A DNA stretch of 64,000 nt from Phytopythium helicoides (GCA_024867545.1 JANFNE010000034.1:310001-374000); one strand, 5' to 3'. Counted from the first letter of the stretch, positions 10,251-22,351 are shown. Notes: a model not told the origin generated them from the sequence alone. A program made the numbers and translations.

Positions 10251-11663
10251 ATGAGCGTCTCCCTCTGCCTCCCGACGCTCTTCTCGCTCGCCCTCGCGCT
10301 CTCCGCGCTGCTCTACGCGCTCGGCACGACGCTTTTGTTCGCGGCCGCCGCCGTCTACGCCACGGCCGTCGCCAAGCGCCGCAGCGAGAGCCACAAGGAG
10401 ACCGACAACGCCGCCAAGCGACAGAGCACGCCAGGCACCGCCTCCGACGTCTCGGAACACTCGGAAGACTCCGCACGCGCCAGCCAGGACGCCGCTCAAG
10501 CCGACTTGGACTTGGACTTCTACTATAACAGCGAGAACGCGCGCGAGTTCGAGTTCGAGTTCGAGTTCGAGCGCCTGGCGCACAGCGGTGACGGTGTCTC
10601 TCGCTCCCATTTCTGCTCCCGCTCCTACTCGAGCCGCGACGGCAGCGACGACAGCGAAGGAGAAGGCGAAGGCAAATGCGGCTACGAGTCGGACGACTGC
10701 GCCAGTTCCGCCGGGTCCTCCATCGACCACTGGGACCCCATCTTCGACGAATACTACCAAGACGTCGATGCCGCGACTGAACCCGCCGACTTCATGTTCG
10801 CCGACGCATGTATGCACGGCATCTACGGCTTCTGCCTCTCTTGTGACGGGCCATACTACGCCGACTGCGATGTCGAGGACCTCGACTGCGACGTACAAGA
10901 TGGTGGAGAGTGCCTCGAGTACAACTACGACGGCGAGTACGACGAGTACAACTACGATGGAGAGTACGACGAGTACAACTACGATGGAGAGTACGACGAG
11001 TACAACTACGATGGAGAGTACGACGAGTACAACTACGATGGAGAGTGCCTCGAGTACATCCACGACGGAGAGTACGAAGAGTACAACCACGACGGAGAGT
11101 ACGAAGAGTACAACACCGAGACGCAACGCGTACGAGACCTCCTGTCATATTACGGCGACATGCACGATACGTCCGATGCGGACGCCGTCATCGAGAGCTT
11201 TCGCCACAACTTCATGGACGGTCACGACACGGACTACAACGACCACTACCGCTACGGCGGCGGCGACCTCGACTACAGCTGTGGCAACTACGGCAGTGTC
11301 GCTGCATCCAATGTGTCGTTCGAGCTCGATGAGGTGAAGATCGTTGGCCCCGACCTCGAGCTTCTGTCCGCGCTCGGACTGGAGCTTCCACATGAGTCCG
11401 AGTCCGAGACGAAGCACGTCGGACCCGACCTCGAGCTTCTCGCTGCACTCGGACTGGACCAAGACTGCCAAGCTGAGTCCGTCACAACAACCGTGACCTC
11501 GAGCTCGCAGCCGTCGGTCGAGACGACCGAGACCTCAAATACCACGACCGTCAAGCGTAATGGCACGACCAGCATCCCCAACGCCAGGAAGGTGTCATCG
11601 ACCAAGCGACCCACGCGCACCAATGCCAACAAGGCGCTCGAGAACCGTCCGCGCTGGCGCTGA
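10251..11663 (+). CDS. Family A repeat-rich acidic protein, copy A3 (expanded Tyr repeat)
   Basis: 470 residues. It differs from A1 and A2 by a shorter Glu-Phe run, KCGYES replacing the Glu-Gly to Tyr junction, only two VGPDLELL repeats, and a large insertion in the Tyr/Asp/Glu block: four tandem copies of YDGEYDEYN coded by a 27-nt minisatellite (about 10924-11045). All of these differences are multiples of three, so the frame is preserved. Followed by a type I spacer. Confidence 0.75.
   Translation: MSVSLCLPTLFSLALALSALLYALGTTLLFAAAAVYATAVAKRRSESHKETDNAAKRQSTPGTASDVSEHSEDSARASQDAAQADLDLDFYYNSENAREFEFEFEFERLAHSGDGVSRSHFCSRSYSSRDGSDDSEGEGEGKCGYESDDCASSAGSSIDHWDPIFDEYYQDVDAATEPADFMFADACMHGIYGFCLSCDGPYYADCDVEDLDCDVQDGGECLEYNYDGEYDEYNYDGEYDEYNYDGEYDEYNYDGEYDEYNYDGECLEYIHDGEYEEYNHDGEYEEYNTETQRVRDLLSYYGDMHDTSDADAVIESFRHNFMDGHDTDYNDHYRYGGGDLDYSCGNYGSVAASNVSFELDEVKIVGPDLELLSALGLELPHESESETKHVGPDLELLAALGLDQDCQAESVTTTVTSSSQPSVETTETSNTTTVKRNGTTSIPNARKVSSTKRPTRTNANKALENRPRWR
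10924..11045 (+). repeat. 27-nt coding minisatellite in A3
   Basis: Tandem copies of a 27-nt unit coding YDGEYDEYN. The same expansion is present in A4 (about 14979-15100) and absent from the other five copies, which have only the flanking DGEYEEYN units. Confidence 0.9.
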
Positions 11664-14189
11664 TCTCAAGAAGACACAGCATGATACGACACGACACGAC
11701 ATAACACAGCGTGTTGTCCAGTCTGGTCGTCTGTGGAAGCCAATCGACCGGATGGCTCCACCCTGCCTGCACTCGCTGGCATCCCGAGTATTTATCATCC
11801 ATCTATCTATCTATCTATCTATCTATCTAGCCATCAACTATGAAAAGTACGCACGTACAGCATCGATCGATTCGATCTGCATGTTCAACACTGATAATCA
11901 AAAAGCAATACACAAAAACACACAAACAAGCGTAGTGTGAGATCCGAGATCCGAGATCGATTCCGACATGACTCGACACGGCATGACATCATGAATGCAC
12001 ACAGCATCACCAAACTTGTTCCCTTCTCGCCGACTCGCTGACTCGCCGACTCGACAATTCGACAACTAGCCAACGTGCGAGCCTCATCCTTGTTTCTCTC
12101 TTGCACACCTGTGCTGTCCAAAGCATCACTCTTCCAACATCAAGCAAGCAAGCATCAAGCAAACAAACCGAGACCAGCAAACCGAGACAGCACCATGAAT
12201 ATGGGGGAAGAAGTGCATAGAAAAAGAAATTCATAAAGTGATGGAAAAAGAAAATGAATATGGGAAAAGAGGAAAGAGGAAAAAACAGAGGAAAAAAAGA
12301 GAAAAGAGAGAAAAAAAGCAAACGCACCTGACAGATCACATCCACCTCGGCGCGTTTCCTTTTCGATCGACTCGCCTTGAGCTGCAAACACACCATCCAT
12401 TCGTTCATTCGTCCATTCATCCATTCATGCCGTGTAGAGAGAGGCAAACAATGAGCGGGAGTGGTGAGGTGGTTTCTTCTTGGATAGATATGTGGAAACG
12501 TGGAAACCACTTCGAGCCGTAGGAAGAAAACACAAAACAACAACAACAACAACAACAACAAAAGAGATAGTACCTGCAGCACTCCTGCACCACACCTGCA
12601 CCACACACCAACATATTCAGATACCCATGGGTTAGTGATGGGGTCGACAGACTGCAGACTGCAGACTGGCGCAACGAGAACCGAACCTGTCGTGAGCCGA
12701 CGTGAACGCACGCTCAGAACTCGGTGCAGCGTAACGAGTCGCGGCACGGCGTGGCGTGGTGCGGAACGCCTGAGTGCGGCTTGCCAGTAGACAGCTGAGC
12801 TTGGGGGGATCGGGGGATCGATGTATTGGGGAATCGAGGATCGGGGGATCAAGGATCGAGGATCGGCGGATCTCACGCCTTCTCTTCGCGTCCAGAGTCT
12901 CCAGATGCGTCACCTCGTCGTTGCTCGACGGCTCCGTGGACTCTGTAGCACCATACTGCACCTCACCGTGCCGCACCACACCACACCACACCGCACCGCT
13001 CTACCTTTCCTTGGCTTGTTACTTCCTTGACTGCCTCGACCCTCTTCCACTCTCGTTCCACTGCGTACTCCACCACATCGACTCGCTGCACCACCACAAC
13101 GCGCCCCACACACACGGCGCGTCCTGACAAGCACACGCACAGCGCCCGCACACACACGCACAGCGCCTGGTGTCCTCCCCGCGCCTCCAGTCTCCGCGCT
13201 TCCGTCCCCGGCGCTACCGGTAGCTGCGCTTCCCTCCCTGGTCCCTGCTGCAGCCTGCAGCGCACACCTCACTCATCTACCAGACCTCACAAACACTCAC
13301 TCCCTCGCTCACTCCCTCACACATCTCCCACAGCTCACGCGAGCGCCGGTGCCGTACAACTGGTACTGCCAACGCCAGCGCATCGCCGTCCTTTCTCGCA
13401 ATGCAACGCCAGCTTTGCCGCAGCATCGAGTCGACACGATACGACGTCCAACACCCGAGCGAATTGGCTGTTGGAAATCAGGTCGCGTGACGTATACGAC
13501 CGTCCAGTGTCGACGCCAGCCAGAGTGGTACGGAATCCCGCAGTAGATCTTTGGAAGGTTGCAGTTTGCAGTAGGCAGGCAGGATTGCTTGGTCGAGGAG
13601 GGTCCGGATCCCCTGAGCACGAACGAGGCTCTCTCACTTCTGGATTGTCCTGGCGGGGGCCCACACGCGTCCTGCACGCAGTCAATAGAGAAGGCAGCCA
13701 CATGTCATCACCTCCCAGCTCTTCCAGTGACATCCTGTGTGAGTACCAGTCAGCAAGTCGGCAAGTCGGCAAGTCGGCTAGTCAGCTAGTCAGCTGCACT
13801 CTACCCTCCTCCACCTCCATCACATCGCTCGATCGCACGTGGTTCACACCCACGCACAAGGGTTCTTCTGATCGCAGGGGTCGTCAAGCAACGGAGCACG
13901 ACTCATGGGATGCAAGGGATGGGACTGCATGAGACAAAGGAGTCAGCGGTGGACCAATTTGCTCACGAACAGCAGGCGACGCGACCATCGAGCTGAGTCC
14001 GGTGGTCATGTTGAAGTTGAAGGCAAGGGAGGCGACCAGTGCTGTGAGGCTGCTACCGCATGCGAGCTGGCGATGTGGTCCGCGCCATCCATCAAGCAGC
14101 GCGTGCCGTTTTTTCAAACCAAGAGGAGAAGTGACCGGTCTCGACCACATACAAAAAGCAAGACGCCGTGGCCGCCGGCCGTATAGTTC

Positions 14190-14205
14190 CTTCACTTGCG
14201 ATTTC
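14190..14205 (+). promoter_or_regulatory. Initiator core promoter of A4
   Basis: Same 16-nt initiator block as A1, 116 nt before the A4 ATG. Confidence 0.6.
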
Positions 14206-14305
14206 GGCGCGAAGCCCAGAATCGCCTCCGAGCCTCGCCTCCGACCAGCGCGTCCGACTCGCCTCCCACGAGCTCCCGCGCCGCCACACCCGACGGCACA
14301 CCACC

Positions 14306-15718
14306 ATGAGCGTCTCCCTCTGCCTCCCGACGCTCTTCTCGCTCGCCCTCGCGCTCTCCGCGCTGCTCTACGCGCTCGGCACGACGCTTTTGTTCGCGGC
14401 CGCCGCCGTCTACGCCACGGCCGTCGCCAAGCGCCGCAGCGAGAGCCACAAGGAGACCGACAACGCCGCCAAGCGACAGAGCACGCCAGGCACCGCCTCC
14501 GACGTCTCGGAACACTCGGAAGACTCCGCACGCGCCAGCCAGGACGCCGCTCAAGCCGACTTGGACTTGGACTTCTACTATAACAGCGAGAACGCGCGCG
14601 AGTTCGAGTTCGAGTTCGAGTTCGAGCGCCTGGCGCACAGCAGTGACGGTGTCTCTCGCTCCCGTTTCTGCTCCCGATCCTACTCGAGCCGCGACGGCAG
14701 CGACGACGGTGAAGGAGAAGGCGAAGGCAAATGCGGCTACGAGTCGGACGACTGCGCCAGTTCCGCCGGGTCCTCCATCGACCACTGGGACCCCATCTTC
14801 GACGAATACTACCAAGACGTCGATGCCGCGACTGAACCCGCCGACTTCATGTTCGCCGACGCATGTATGCACGGCATCTACGGCTTCTGCCTCTCTTGTG
14901 ACGGGCCATACTACGCCGACTGCGATGTCGAGGACCTCGACTGCGACGTACAAGATGGTGGAGAGTGCCTCGAGTACAACTACGACGGCGAGTACGACGA
15001 GTACAACTACGATGGAGAGTACGACGAGTACAACTACGATGGAGAGTACGACGAGTACAACTACGATGGAGAGTACGACGAGTACAACTACGATGGAGAG
15101 TGCCTCGAGTACATCCACGACGGAGAGTACGAAGAGTACAACCACGACGGAGAGTACGAAGAGTACAACACCGAGACGCAACGCGTACGAGACCTCCTGT
15201 CATATTACGGCGACATGCACGATACGTCCGATGCGGACGCCGTCATCGAGAGCTTTCGCCACAACTTCATGGACGGTCACGACACGGACTACAACGACCA
15301 CTACCGCTACGGCGGCGGCGACCTCGACTACAGCTGTGGCAACTACGGCAGTGTCGCTGCATCCAATGTGTCGTTCGAGCTCGATGAGGTGAAGATCGTT
15401 GGCCCCGACCTCGAACTTCTATCCGCGCTCGGACTGGAGCTTCCACACGAATCCGAGTCCGAGACGAACCGCGTCGGACCCGACCTCGAGCTTCTCGCTG
15501 CACTCGGACTGGACCAAGACTGCCAAGCTGAGTCCGTCACAACAACCGTGACCTCGAGCTCGCAGCCGTCGGTCGAGACGACCGAGACCTCAAATACCAC
15601 GACCGTCAAGCGTAATGGCACGACCAGCATCCCCAACGCCAGGAAGGTGTCATCGACCAAGCGACCCACGCGCACCAATGCCAACAAGGCGCTCGAGAAC
15701 CGTCCGCGCTGGCGCTGA
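14306..15718 (+). CDS. Family A repeat-rich acidic protein, copy A4 (expanded Tyr repeat)
   Basis: 470 residues, the same length as A3 and sharing its four YDGEYDEYN copies and KCGYES junction. It differs from A3 by a few substitutions and in the leucine-rich region, where the retained pair of VGPDLELL repeats uses the ETNR linker rather than ETKH. That suggests a different repeat was lost, or that conversion occurred. Neighbours are A3 upstream and A5 downstream, all in the same orientation. Confidence 0.75.
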   Translation: MSVSLCLPTLFSLALALSALLYALGTTLLFAAAAVYATAVAKRRSESHKETDNAAKRQSTPGTASDVSEHSEDSARASQDAAQADLDLDFYYNSENAREFEFEFEFERLAHSSDGVSRSRFCSRSYSSRDGSDDGEGEGEGKCGYESDDCASSAGSSIDHWDPIFDEYYQDVDAATEPADFMFADACMHGIYGFCLSCDGPYYADCDVEDLDCDVQDGGECLEYNYDGEYDEYNYDGEYDEYNYDGEYDEYNYDGEYDEYNYDGECLEYIHDGEYEEYNHDGEYEEYNTETQRVRDLLSYYGDMHDTSDADAVIESFRHNFMDGHDTDYNDHYRYGGGDLDYSCGNYGSVAASNVSFELDEVKIVGPDLELLSALGLELPHESESETNRVGPDLELLAALGLDQDCQAESVTTTVTSSSQPSVETTETSNTTTVKRNGTTSIPNARKVSSTKRPTRTNANKALENRPRWR

Positions 15719-18241
15719 TCTCAAGAAGACACAGCATGATACGACACGACACGACATAACACAGCGTGTTGTCCAGTCTGGTCGTCTGTGGAAGCCAGCC
15801 GACTGGATGGCTCCACCCTGCCTGCACTCGCTGGCATCCCGAGTATTTATCATCCATCTATCTATCTATCTATCTATCTATCTAGCCATCAACTATGAAA
15901 AGTACGCACGTACAGCATCGATCGATTCGATCTGCATGTTCAACACTGATAATCAAAAAGCAATACACAAAAACACACAAACAAGCGTAGTGTGAGATCC
16001 GAGATCCGAGATCGATTCCGACATGACTCGACACGGCATGACATCATGAATGCACACAGCATCACCAAACTTGTTCCCTTCTCGCCGACTCGCTGACTCG
16101 CCGACTCGACAATTCGACAACTAGCCAACGTGCGAGCCTCATCCTTGTTTCTCTCTTGCACACCTGTGCTGTCCAAAGCATCACTCTTCCAACATCAAGC
16201 AAGCAAGCATCAAGCAAACAAACCGAGACCAGCAAACCGAGACAGCACCATGAATATGGGGGAAGAAGTGCATAGAAAAAGAAATTCATAAAGTGATGGA
16301 AAAAGAAAATGAATATGGGAAAAGAGGAAAGAGGAAAAAACAGAGGAAAAAAAGAGAAAAGAGAGAAAAAAAGCAAACGCACCTGACAGATCACATCCAC
16401 CTCGGCGCGTTTCCTTTTCGATCGACTCGCCTTGAGCTGCAAACACACCATCCATTCGTTCATTCGTCCATTCATCCATTCATGCCGTGTAGAGAGAGGC
16501 AAACAATGAGCGGGAGTGGTGAGGTGGTTTCTTCTTGGATAGATATGTGGAAACGTGGAAACCACTTCGAGCCGTAGGAAGAAAACACAAAAAAACAACA
16601 ACAACAACAACAAAAGAGATAGTACCTGCAGCACTCCTGCACCACACCTGCACCACACACCAACATATTCAGATACCCATGGGTTAGTGATGGGGTCGAC
16701 AGACTGCAGACTGCAGACTGGCGCAACGAGAACCGAACCTGTCGTGAGCCGACGTGAACGCACGCTCAGAACTCGGTGCAGCGTAACGAGTCGCGGCACG
16801 GCGTGGCGTGGTGCGGAACGCCTGAGTGCGGCTTGCCAGTAGACAGCTGAGCTTGGGGGGATCGGGGGATCGATGTATTGGGGAATCGAGGATCGGGGGA
16901 TCAAGGATCGAGGATCGGCGGATCTCACGCCTTCTCTTCGCGTCCAGAGTCTCCAGATGCGTCACCTCGTCGTTGCTCGACGGCTCCGTGGACTCTGTAG
17001 CACCATACTGCACCTCACCGTGCCGCACCACACCACACCACACCGCACCGCTCTACCTTTCCTTGGCTTGTTACTTCCTTGACTGCCTCGACCCTCTTCC
17101 ACTCTCGTTCCACTGCGTACTCCACCACATCGACTCGCTGCACCACCACAACGCGCCCCCCACACACGGCGCGCACTCACAGGCACACGCACAGCGCCCG
17201 CACACACACGCACAGCGCCTGGTGTCCTCCCCGCGCCTCCAGTCTCCGCGCTTCCGTCCCCGGCGCTACCGGTAGCTGCGCTTCCCTCCCTGGTCCCTGC
17301 TGCAGCCTGCAGCGCACACCTCACTCATCTACCAGACCTCACAAACACTCACTCCCTCGCTCACTCCCTCACACATCTCCCACAGCTCACGCGAGCGCCG
17401 GTGCCGTACAACTGGTACTGCCAACGCCAGCGCATCGCCGTCCTTTCTCGCAATGCAACGCCAGCTTTGCCGCAGCATCGAGTCGACACGATACGACGTC
17501 CAACACCCGAGCGAATTGGCTGTTGGAAATCAGGTCGCGTGACGTATACGACCGTCCAGTGTCGACGCCAGCCAGAGTGGTACGGAATCCCGCAGTAGAT
17601 CTTTGGAAGGTTGCAGTTTGCAGTAGGCAGGCAGGATTGCTTGGTCGAGGAGGGTCCGGATCCCCTGAGCACGAACGAGGCTCTCTCACTTCTGGATTGT
17701 CCTGGCGGGGGCCCACACGCGTCCTGCACGCAGTCAATAGAGAAGGCAGCCACATGTCATCACCTCCCAGCTCTTCCAGTGACATCCTGTGTGAGTACCA
17801 GTCAGCAAGTCGGCAAGTCGGCAAGTCGGCTAGTCAGCTAGTCAGCTGCACTCTACCCTCCTCCACCTCCATCACATCGCTCGATCGCACGTGGTTCACA
17901 CCCACGCACAAGGGTTCTTCTGATCGCAGGGGTCGTCAAGCAACGGAGCACGACTCATGGGATGCAAGGGATGGGACTGCATGAGACAAAGGAGTCAGCG
18001 GTGGACCAATTTGCACACGAACAGCAGGCGACGCGACCATCGAGCTGAGTCCGGTGGTCATGTTGAAGTTGAAGGCAAGGGAGGCGACCAGCGCTGCGAG
18101 GCTGCTACCGCATGCGAGCTGGCGATGTGGTCCGCGCCATCCATCAAGCAGCGCGTGCCGTTTTTTCAAACCAAGAGGAGAAGTGACCGGTCTCGACCAC
18201 ATACAAAAAGCAAGACGCCGTGGCCGCCGGCCGTATAGTTC

Positions 18242-18257
18242 CTTCACTTGCGATTTC
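18242..18257 (+). promoter_or_regulatory. Initiator core promoter of A5
   Basis: Same 16-nt initiator block as A1, 116 nt before the A5 ATG. Confidence 0.6.
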
Positions 18258-18357
18258 GGCGCGAAGCCCAGAATCGCCTCCGAGCCTCGCCTCCGACCAG
18301 CGCGTCCGACTCGCCTCCCACGAGCTCCCGCGCCGCCACACCCGACGGCACACCACC

Positions 18358-19656
18358 ATGAGCGTCTCCCTCTGCCTCCCGACGCTCTTCTCGCTCGCCC
18401 TCGCGCTCTCCGCGCTGCTCTACGCGCTCGGCACGACGCTTTTGTTCGCGGCCGCCGCCGTCTACGCCACGGCCGTCGCCAAGCGCCGCAGCGAGAGCCA
18501 CAAGGAGACCGACAACGCCGCCAAGCGACAGAGCACGCCAGGCACCGCCTCCGACGTCTCGGAACACTCGGAAGACTCCGCACGCGCCAGCCAGGACGCC
18601 GCTCAAGCCGACTTGGACTTGGACTTCTACTATAACAGCGAGAACGCGCGCGAGTTCGAGTTCGAGTTCGAGTTCGAGCGCCTGGCGCACAGCAGTGACG
18701 GTGTCTCTCGCTCCCGTTTCTGCTCCCGATCCTACTCGAGCCGCGACGGCAGCGACGACGGTGAAGGAGAAAGCGAAGGCGAAGGCGGCTACGAGTCGGA
18801 CGACTGCGCCAGTTCCGCCGGGTCCTCCATCGACCACTGGGACCCCATCTTCGACGAATACTACCAAGACGTCGATGCCGCGACTGAACCCGCCGACTTC
18901 ATGTTCGCCGACGCATGTATGCACGGCATCTACGGCTTCTGCCTCTCTTGTGACGGGCCATACTACGCCGACTGCGATGTCGAGGACCTCGACTGCGACG
19001 TACAAGATGGTGGAGAGTGCCTCGAGTACATCCACGACGGAGAGTACGAAGAGTACAACCACGACGGAGAGTACGAAGAGTACAACACCGAGACGCAACG
19101 CGTACGAGACCTCCTGTCATATTACGGCGACATGCACGATACGTCCGATGCGGACGCCGTCATCGAGAGCTTTCGCCACAACTTCATGGACGGTCACGAC
19201 ACGGACTACAACGACCACTACCGCTACGGCGGCGGCGACCTCGACTACAGCTGTGGCAACTACGGCAGTGTCGCTGCATCCAATGTGTCGTTCGAGCTCG
19301 ATGAGGTGAAGATCGTTGGCCCCGACCTCGAACTTCTATCCGCGCTCGGACTGGAGCTTCCACACGAATCCGAGTCCGAGACGAACCGCGTCGGACCCGA
19401 CCTCGAGCTTCTCGCTGCACTCGGACTGGACCAAGACTGCCAAGCTGAGTCCGTCACAACAACCGTGACCTCGAGCTCGCAGCCGTCGGTCGAGACGACC
19501 GAGACCTCAAATACCACGACCGTCAAGCGTAATGGCACGACCGCCAAGCGTAATGGCACGACCAGCATCCCCAACGCCAGGAAGGTGTCATCGACCAAGC
19601 GACCCACGCGCACCAATGCCAACAAGGCGCTCGAGAACCGTCCGCGCTGGCGCTGA
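18358..19656 (+). CDS. Family A repeat-rich acidic protein, copy A5
   Basis: 432 residues. It lacks the YDGEYDEYN expansion and has two VGPDLELL repeats. A small private duplication near the C-terminus gives KRNGTTAKRNGTT (18 nt added, in frame). The Glu-Gly run reads GEGESEGEGG, a variant shared with A6. The retrotransposon lies 586 nt past the stop, so the coding region is not disrupted, but any 3' processing signals beyond that point are displaced. Confidence 0.75.
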   Translation: MSVSLCLPTLFSLALALSALLYALGTTLLFAAAAVYATAVAKRRSESHKETDNAAKRQSTPGTASDVSEHSEDSARASQDAAQADLDLDFYYNSENAREFEFEFEFERLAHSSDGVSRSRFCSRSYSSRDGSDDGEGESEGEGGYESDDCASSAGSSIDHWDPIFDEYYQDVDAATEPADFMFADACMHGIYGFCLSCDGPYYADCDVEDLDCDVQDGGECLEYIHDGEYEEYNHDGEYEEYNTETQRVRDLLSYYGDMHDTSDADAVIESFRHNFMDGHDTDYNDHYRYGGGDLDYSCGNYGSVAASNVSFELDEVKIVGPDLELLSALGLELPHESESETNRVGPDLELLAALGLDQDCQAESVTTTVTSSSQPSVETTETSNTTTVKRNGTTAKRNGTTSIPNARKVSSTKRPTRTNANKALENRPRWR

Positions 19657-20242
19657 TCTCAAGAAGACACAGCATGATACGACACGACACGACATAACAC
19701 AGCGTGTTGTCCAGTCTGGTCGTCTGTGGAAGCCAACCGACCGGATGGCTCCACCCTGCCTGCACTCGCTGGCATCCCGAGTATTTATCATCCATCTATT
19801 TATCTATCTATCTATCTAGCCATCAACTATGAAAAGTACGCACGTACAGCATCGATCGATTCGATCTGCATGTTCAACACTGATAATCAAAAAGCAATAC
19901 ACAAAAACACACAAACAAGCGTAGTGTGAGATCCGAGATCCGAGATCGATTCCGACATGACTCGACACGGCATCACATCATGAATTCACACAGCATCACC
20001 AAACTTGTTCCCTTCTCGCCGACTCGCTGACTCGCCGACTCGACAATTCGACAACTAGCCAACGTGCGAGCCTCATCCTTGTTTCTCTCTTGCACACCTG
20101 TGCTGTCCAAAGCATCACTCTTCCAACATCAAGCAAGCAAGCATCAAGCAAACAAACCGAGACCAGCAAACCGAGACAGCACCATGAATATGGGGGAAGA
20201 AGTGCATAGAAAAAGAAATTCATAAAGTGATGGAAAAAGAAA

Positions 20243-20352
20243 TGGATTATTTCCTGGCAGTGGTTTCGAAGGGCCACGAAGGAAATTGCCGTTTCCAACC
20301 AACGGAGTAGAAGTAGGAACAGTCATATTAGATTTTGCTCGCAAGAGCAAAC
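20243..20352 (+). repeat. Split direct repeat A1 (left end)
   Basis: 110 nt identical to A2 at 26017-26126. Near its inner end is a perfect 7-bp hairpin (TTTGCTC, loop GCAA, GAGCAAA; 20334-20351). Confidence 0.93.
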
Positions 20353-20401
20353 AACCTCGAAGCGACCCTTCACAACAGCCTCCCTTCTCGGACCTCTCAA
20401 G

Positions 20402-22351
20402 ATGAACTATGTGTTCTGTACTGCTGGGGCCTTCGGCGCTCCGGGTCATGCGTATGGTAAAGGCAAGATAGTGGGAGGTCGTGGGGCTCGTGTGCGCCTT
20501 GAGCGACTGCAAACTGGGCGTTGGTCTGAGGTCGCCACGAGTACCGCGACGTTTGAACGGGCAGGGGTGAAGAATCGCTTGGTTTCCGAGGAAGAAGCAC
20601 TGAGCGGGATCGGAACTTACGTCGGCAGCTGCATTTGTGTTCCGAGACTACGGGCTCATGCAGCTCGTGCCTGGGACTATGGTGTTGTTACGGGATATGA
20701 GTGGACTGGGCCATCCGGGTTTTTAGTGGTCGACTTTGGAGAGCAAACGGAGCGGGTGGTCTATGATGAAGCTAACCTTCAAGAGTTAGCTGTGGAGACT
20801 TATGCATTACGTCCCTGTTATCGACGCCCGGTTGTACAAGTCATGCCGGCCGAAATGCGTACTGCTCACCAGCTTGTGTTCGACACCTTCCATGGTCTCG
20901 CTGCAGGCTCGCCAGCTGAGCGCAATTCGTCGATTGTCAGGCATACCGCTGGCGTCACAGCTGTACTTGATGAGTCTTTACGAGTCCCACTTTATGAGCT
21001 GACCAGTGCTGAAGTTGTCTCCCTTCCGATTCGGCATATTCTAGACTTTGCTTTCTACAAGGAAAGCAATATTGAACCCCCTCAAGGAGTCAGCTTAGGA
21101 GATACGATCTTTGATATTCCAGGAGAAGATGCCCCGCAGCCGGAATTCGCTTCATCGGCGGTGGAAGGTCCACTCGTCGGAGCAACAGAGCTAAGCGACT
21201 CAGATAGTGAAGGAGATGCTGTAGAGCCGGTGTCAGCCGCTGCCGTGGAGGTTCCGGCGCCTGTGAGTTCTCGCAAGCGAAGAAAGCGGTCGGAAGATGT
21301 CTATCTATCCTCGCCGTCTACCGAATTTCCTGCTAGAGAGAGTTTACTGGATCAGTTCGAGGCGTTTCTTAGTCACAAGCGTGCTTCTACCGCTCAAACC
21401 GTACCGTACAGACCTGATGAAAACAGTAGTGGAGACGGCAAGACCCAATTTCGGCCATCAGCACTGCAGAAATCAATCCACAGCACGATCGTGAACGGTA
21501 AGTACTCTGAGTTAAGCCCTCATCAGCTACTTGAAACATTTCAGGTCGATCTGGATACGCTTGCGTTCATGCCACACCCTGCTGTCCTTCGCGGTTTATA
21601 CTCTTGGGAGTTTGGGCGCGGATTGTCATTGATGCACTTCGCTCGTATCACGCGTGGTGCTCGTAACGAAGCCTCCCAATATGTTAATCTCCTTGATTTC
21701 TCTCTAAAGAACCGATTCCCAACTACAAAAGCTTCTGCAACAATGGGTGATATCGTTGAAGCCCTCGAAATCCTGGCTCGAATTGCTCAACTAATCTTTA
21801 AACCGTTCGTTGAAGAGATTGTAGCATCGTCGATTGAGTGCGTCAGGGAGTTAACGGATGATTTCTGTGCTATACGCATGTTGGAGCACGGTGAGGTGGT
21901 GCGTTGGATAGATTCACGCCTGGCCGACGTGCGAGCGTACCTCTCGAAAGGCGATCTGTCAGCAGTCGACACTGTTTTGGATGATTTCAAGGCTAACAGT
22001 GCGCCACGACTCCGGTTAGCAAGCGTGCTGTCGGAGCTGCAAGTCGATGAAAAACTTTCGGTGGCTAGAAAACAATATGCATCACGGGTCGTTGAAGGTC
22101 GCACACTCCCGTCTGGACGGAAGCAGCAAGAACGGAGACCTGTGCCAAAACACGTGCGGGATGCGTTGCCCATGCTCAATGGTAAGCAGCTTTGCATGCG
22201 TTCCATTTCCAATCTGCGTTGTCACAGCAACAGTGATGGCTGTTGGAACTCGGAGCGAGCCCATTTCCGACCTGCACGGCTTTCTCGCGTGGTTCGAACG
22301 TTTATAGAACAAAATTACGACGGCCTCCGCGATGAATTCAAAGATTTATGA
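20402..22351 (+). CDS. Retrotransposon ORF1, Gag-like protein
   Basis: 649 residues from an ATG 50 nt inside the left repeat. There is no enzymatic motif. In the middle is an acidic Ser-rich stretch followed by a basic cluster (SRKRRKRSED), resembling a nuclear localisation signal. Near the C-terminus the spacing C-x8-C-x6-C-x6-H (starting CMRSISNLRC) suggests a zinc-binding nucleic-acid module like those in the Gag of YR retrotransposons. Its place as first ORF, 165 nt before the polymerase ORF, fits a structural protein packaging element RNA. The Gag call rests on position and this motif, not on clear sequence identity. Confidence 0.75.
   Translation: MNYVFCTAGAFGAPGHAYGKGKIVGGRGARVRLERLQTGRWSEVATSTATFERAGVKNRLVSEEEALSGIGTYVGSCICVPRLRAHAARAWDYGVVTGYEWTGPSGFLVVDFGEQTERVVYDEANLQELAVETYALRPCYRRPVVQVMPAEMRTAHQLVFDTFHGLAAGSPAERNSSIVRHTAGVTAVLDESLRVPLYELTSAEVVSLPIRHILDFAFYKESNIEPPQGVSLGDTIFDIPGEDAPQPEFASSAVEGPLVGATELSDSDSEGDAVEPVSAAAVEVPAPVSSRKRRKRSEDVYLSSPSTEFPARESLLDQFEAFLSHKRASTAQTVPYRPDENSSGDGKTQFRPSALQKSIHSTIVNGKYSELSPHQLLETFQVDLDTLAFMPHPAVLRGLYSWEFGRGLSLMHFARITRGARNEASQYVNLLDFSLKNRFPTTKASATMGDIVEALEILARIAQLIFKPFVEEIVASSIECVRELTDDFCAIRMLEHGEVVRWIDSRLADVRAYLSKGDLSAVDTVLDDFKANSAPRLRLASVLSELQVDEKLSVARKQYASRVVEGRTLPSGRKQQERRPVPKHVRDALPMLNGKQLCMRSISNLRCHSNSDGCWNSERAHFRPARLSRVVRTFIEQNYDGLRDEFKDL

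Larger units (their letters stand above)
9874..13928 (+). repeat. Tandem array unit 3 (type I)
   Basis: 4,055 nt with gene A3 and a type I spacer. It is very close to unit 4 throughout, including the expanded repeat inside the A gene, so the two are probably products of a recent duplication. Confidence 0.9.
13929..17980 (+). repeat. Tandem array unit 4 (type I)
   Basis: 4,052 nt with gene A4 and a type I spacer. This spacer supplies the uninterrupted version of the site where the retrotransposon is inserted in unit 5 (around 16300-16320). Confidence 0.9.

Noticed and set aside
12007..16928. Minus-strand frames of 288-289 codons in the A3 and A4 spacers
   Set aside because: They run through homopurine and microsatellite tracts, vary with repeat length and have no counterpart of the same length in other units.
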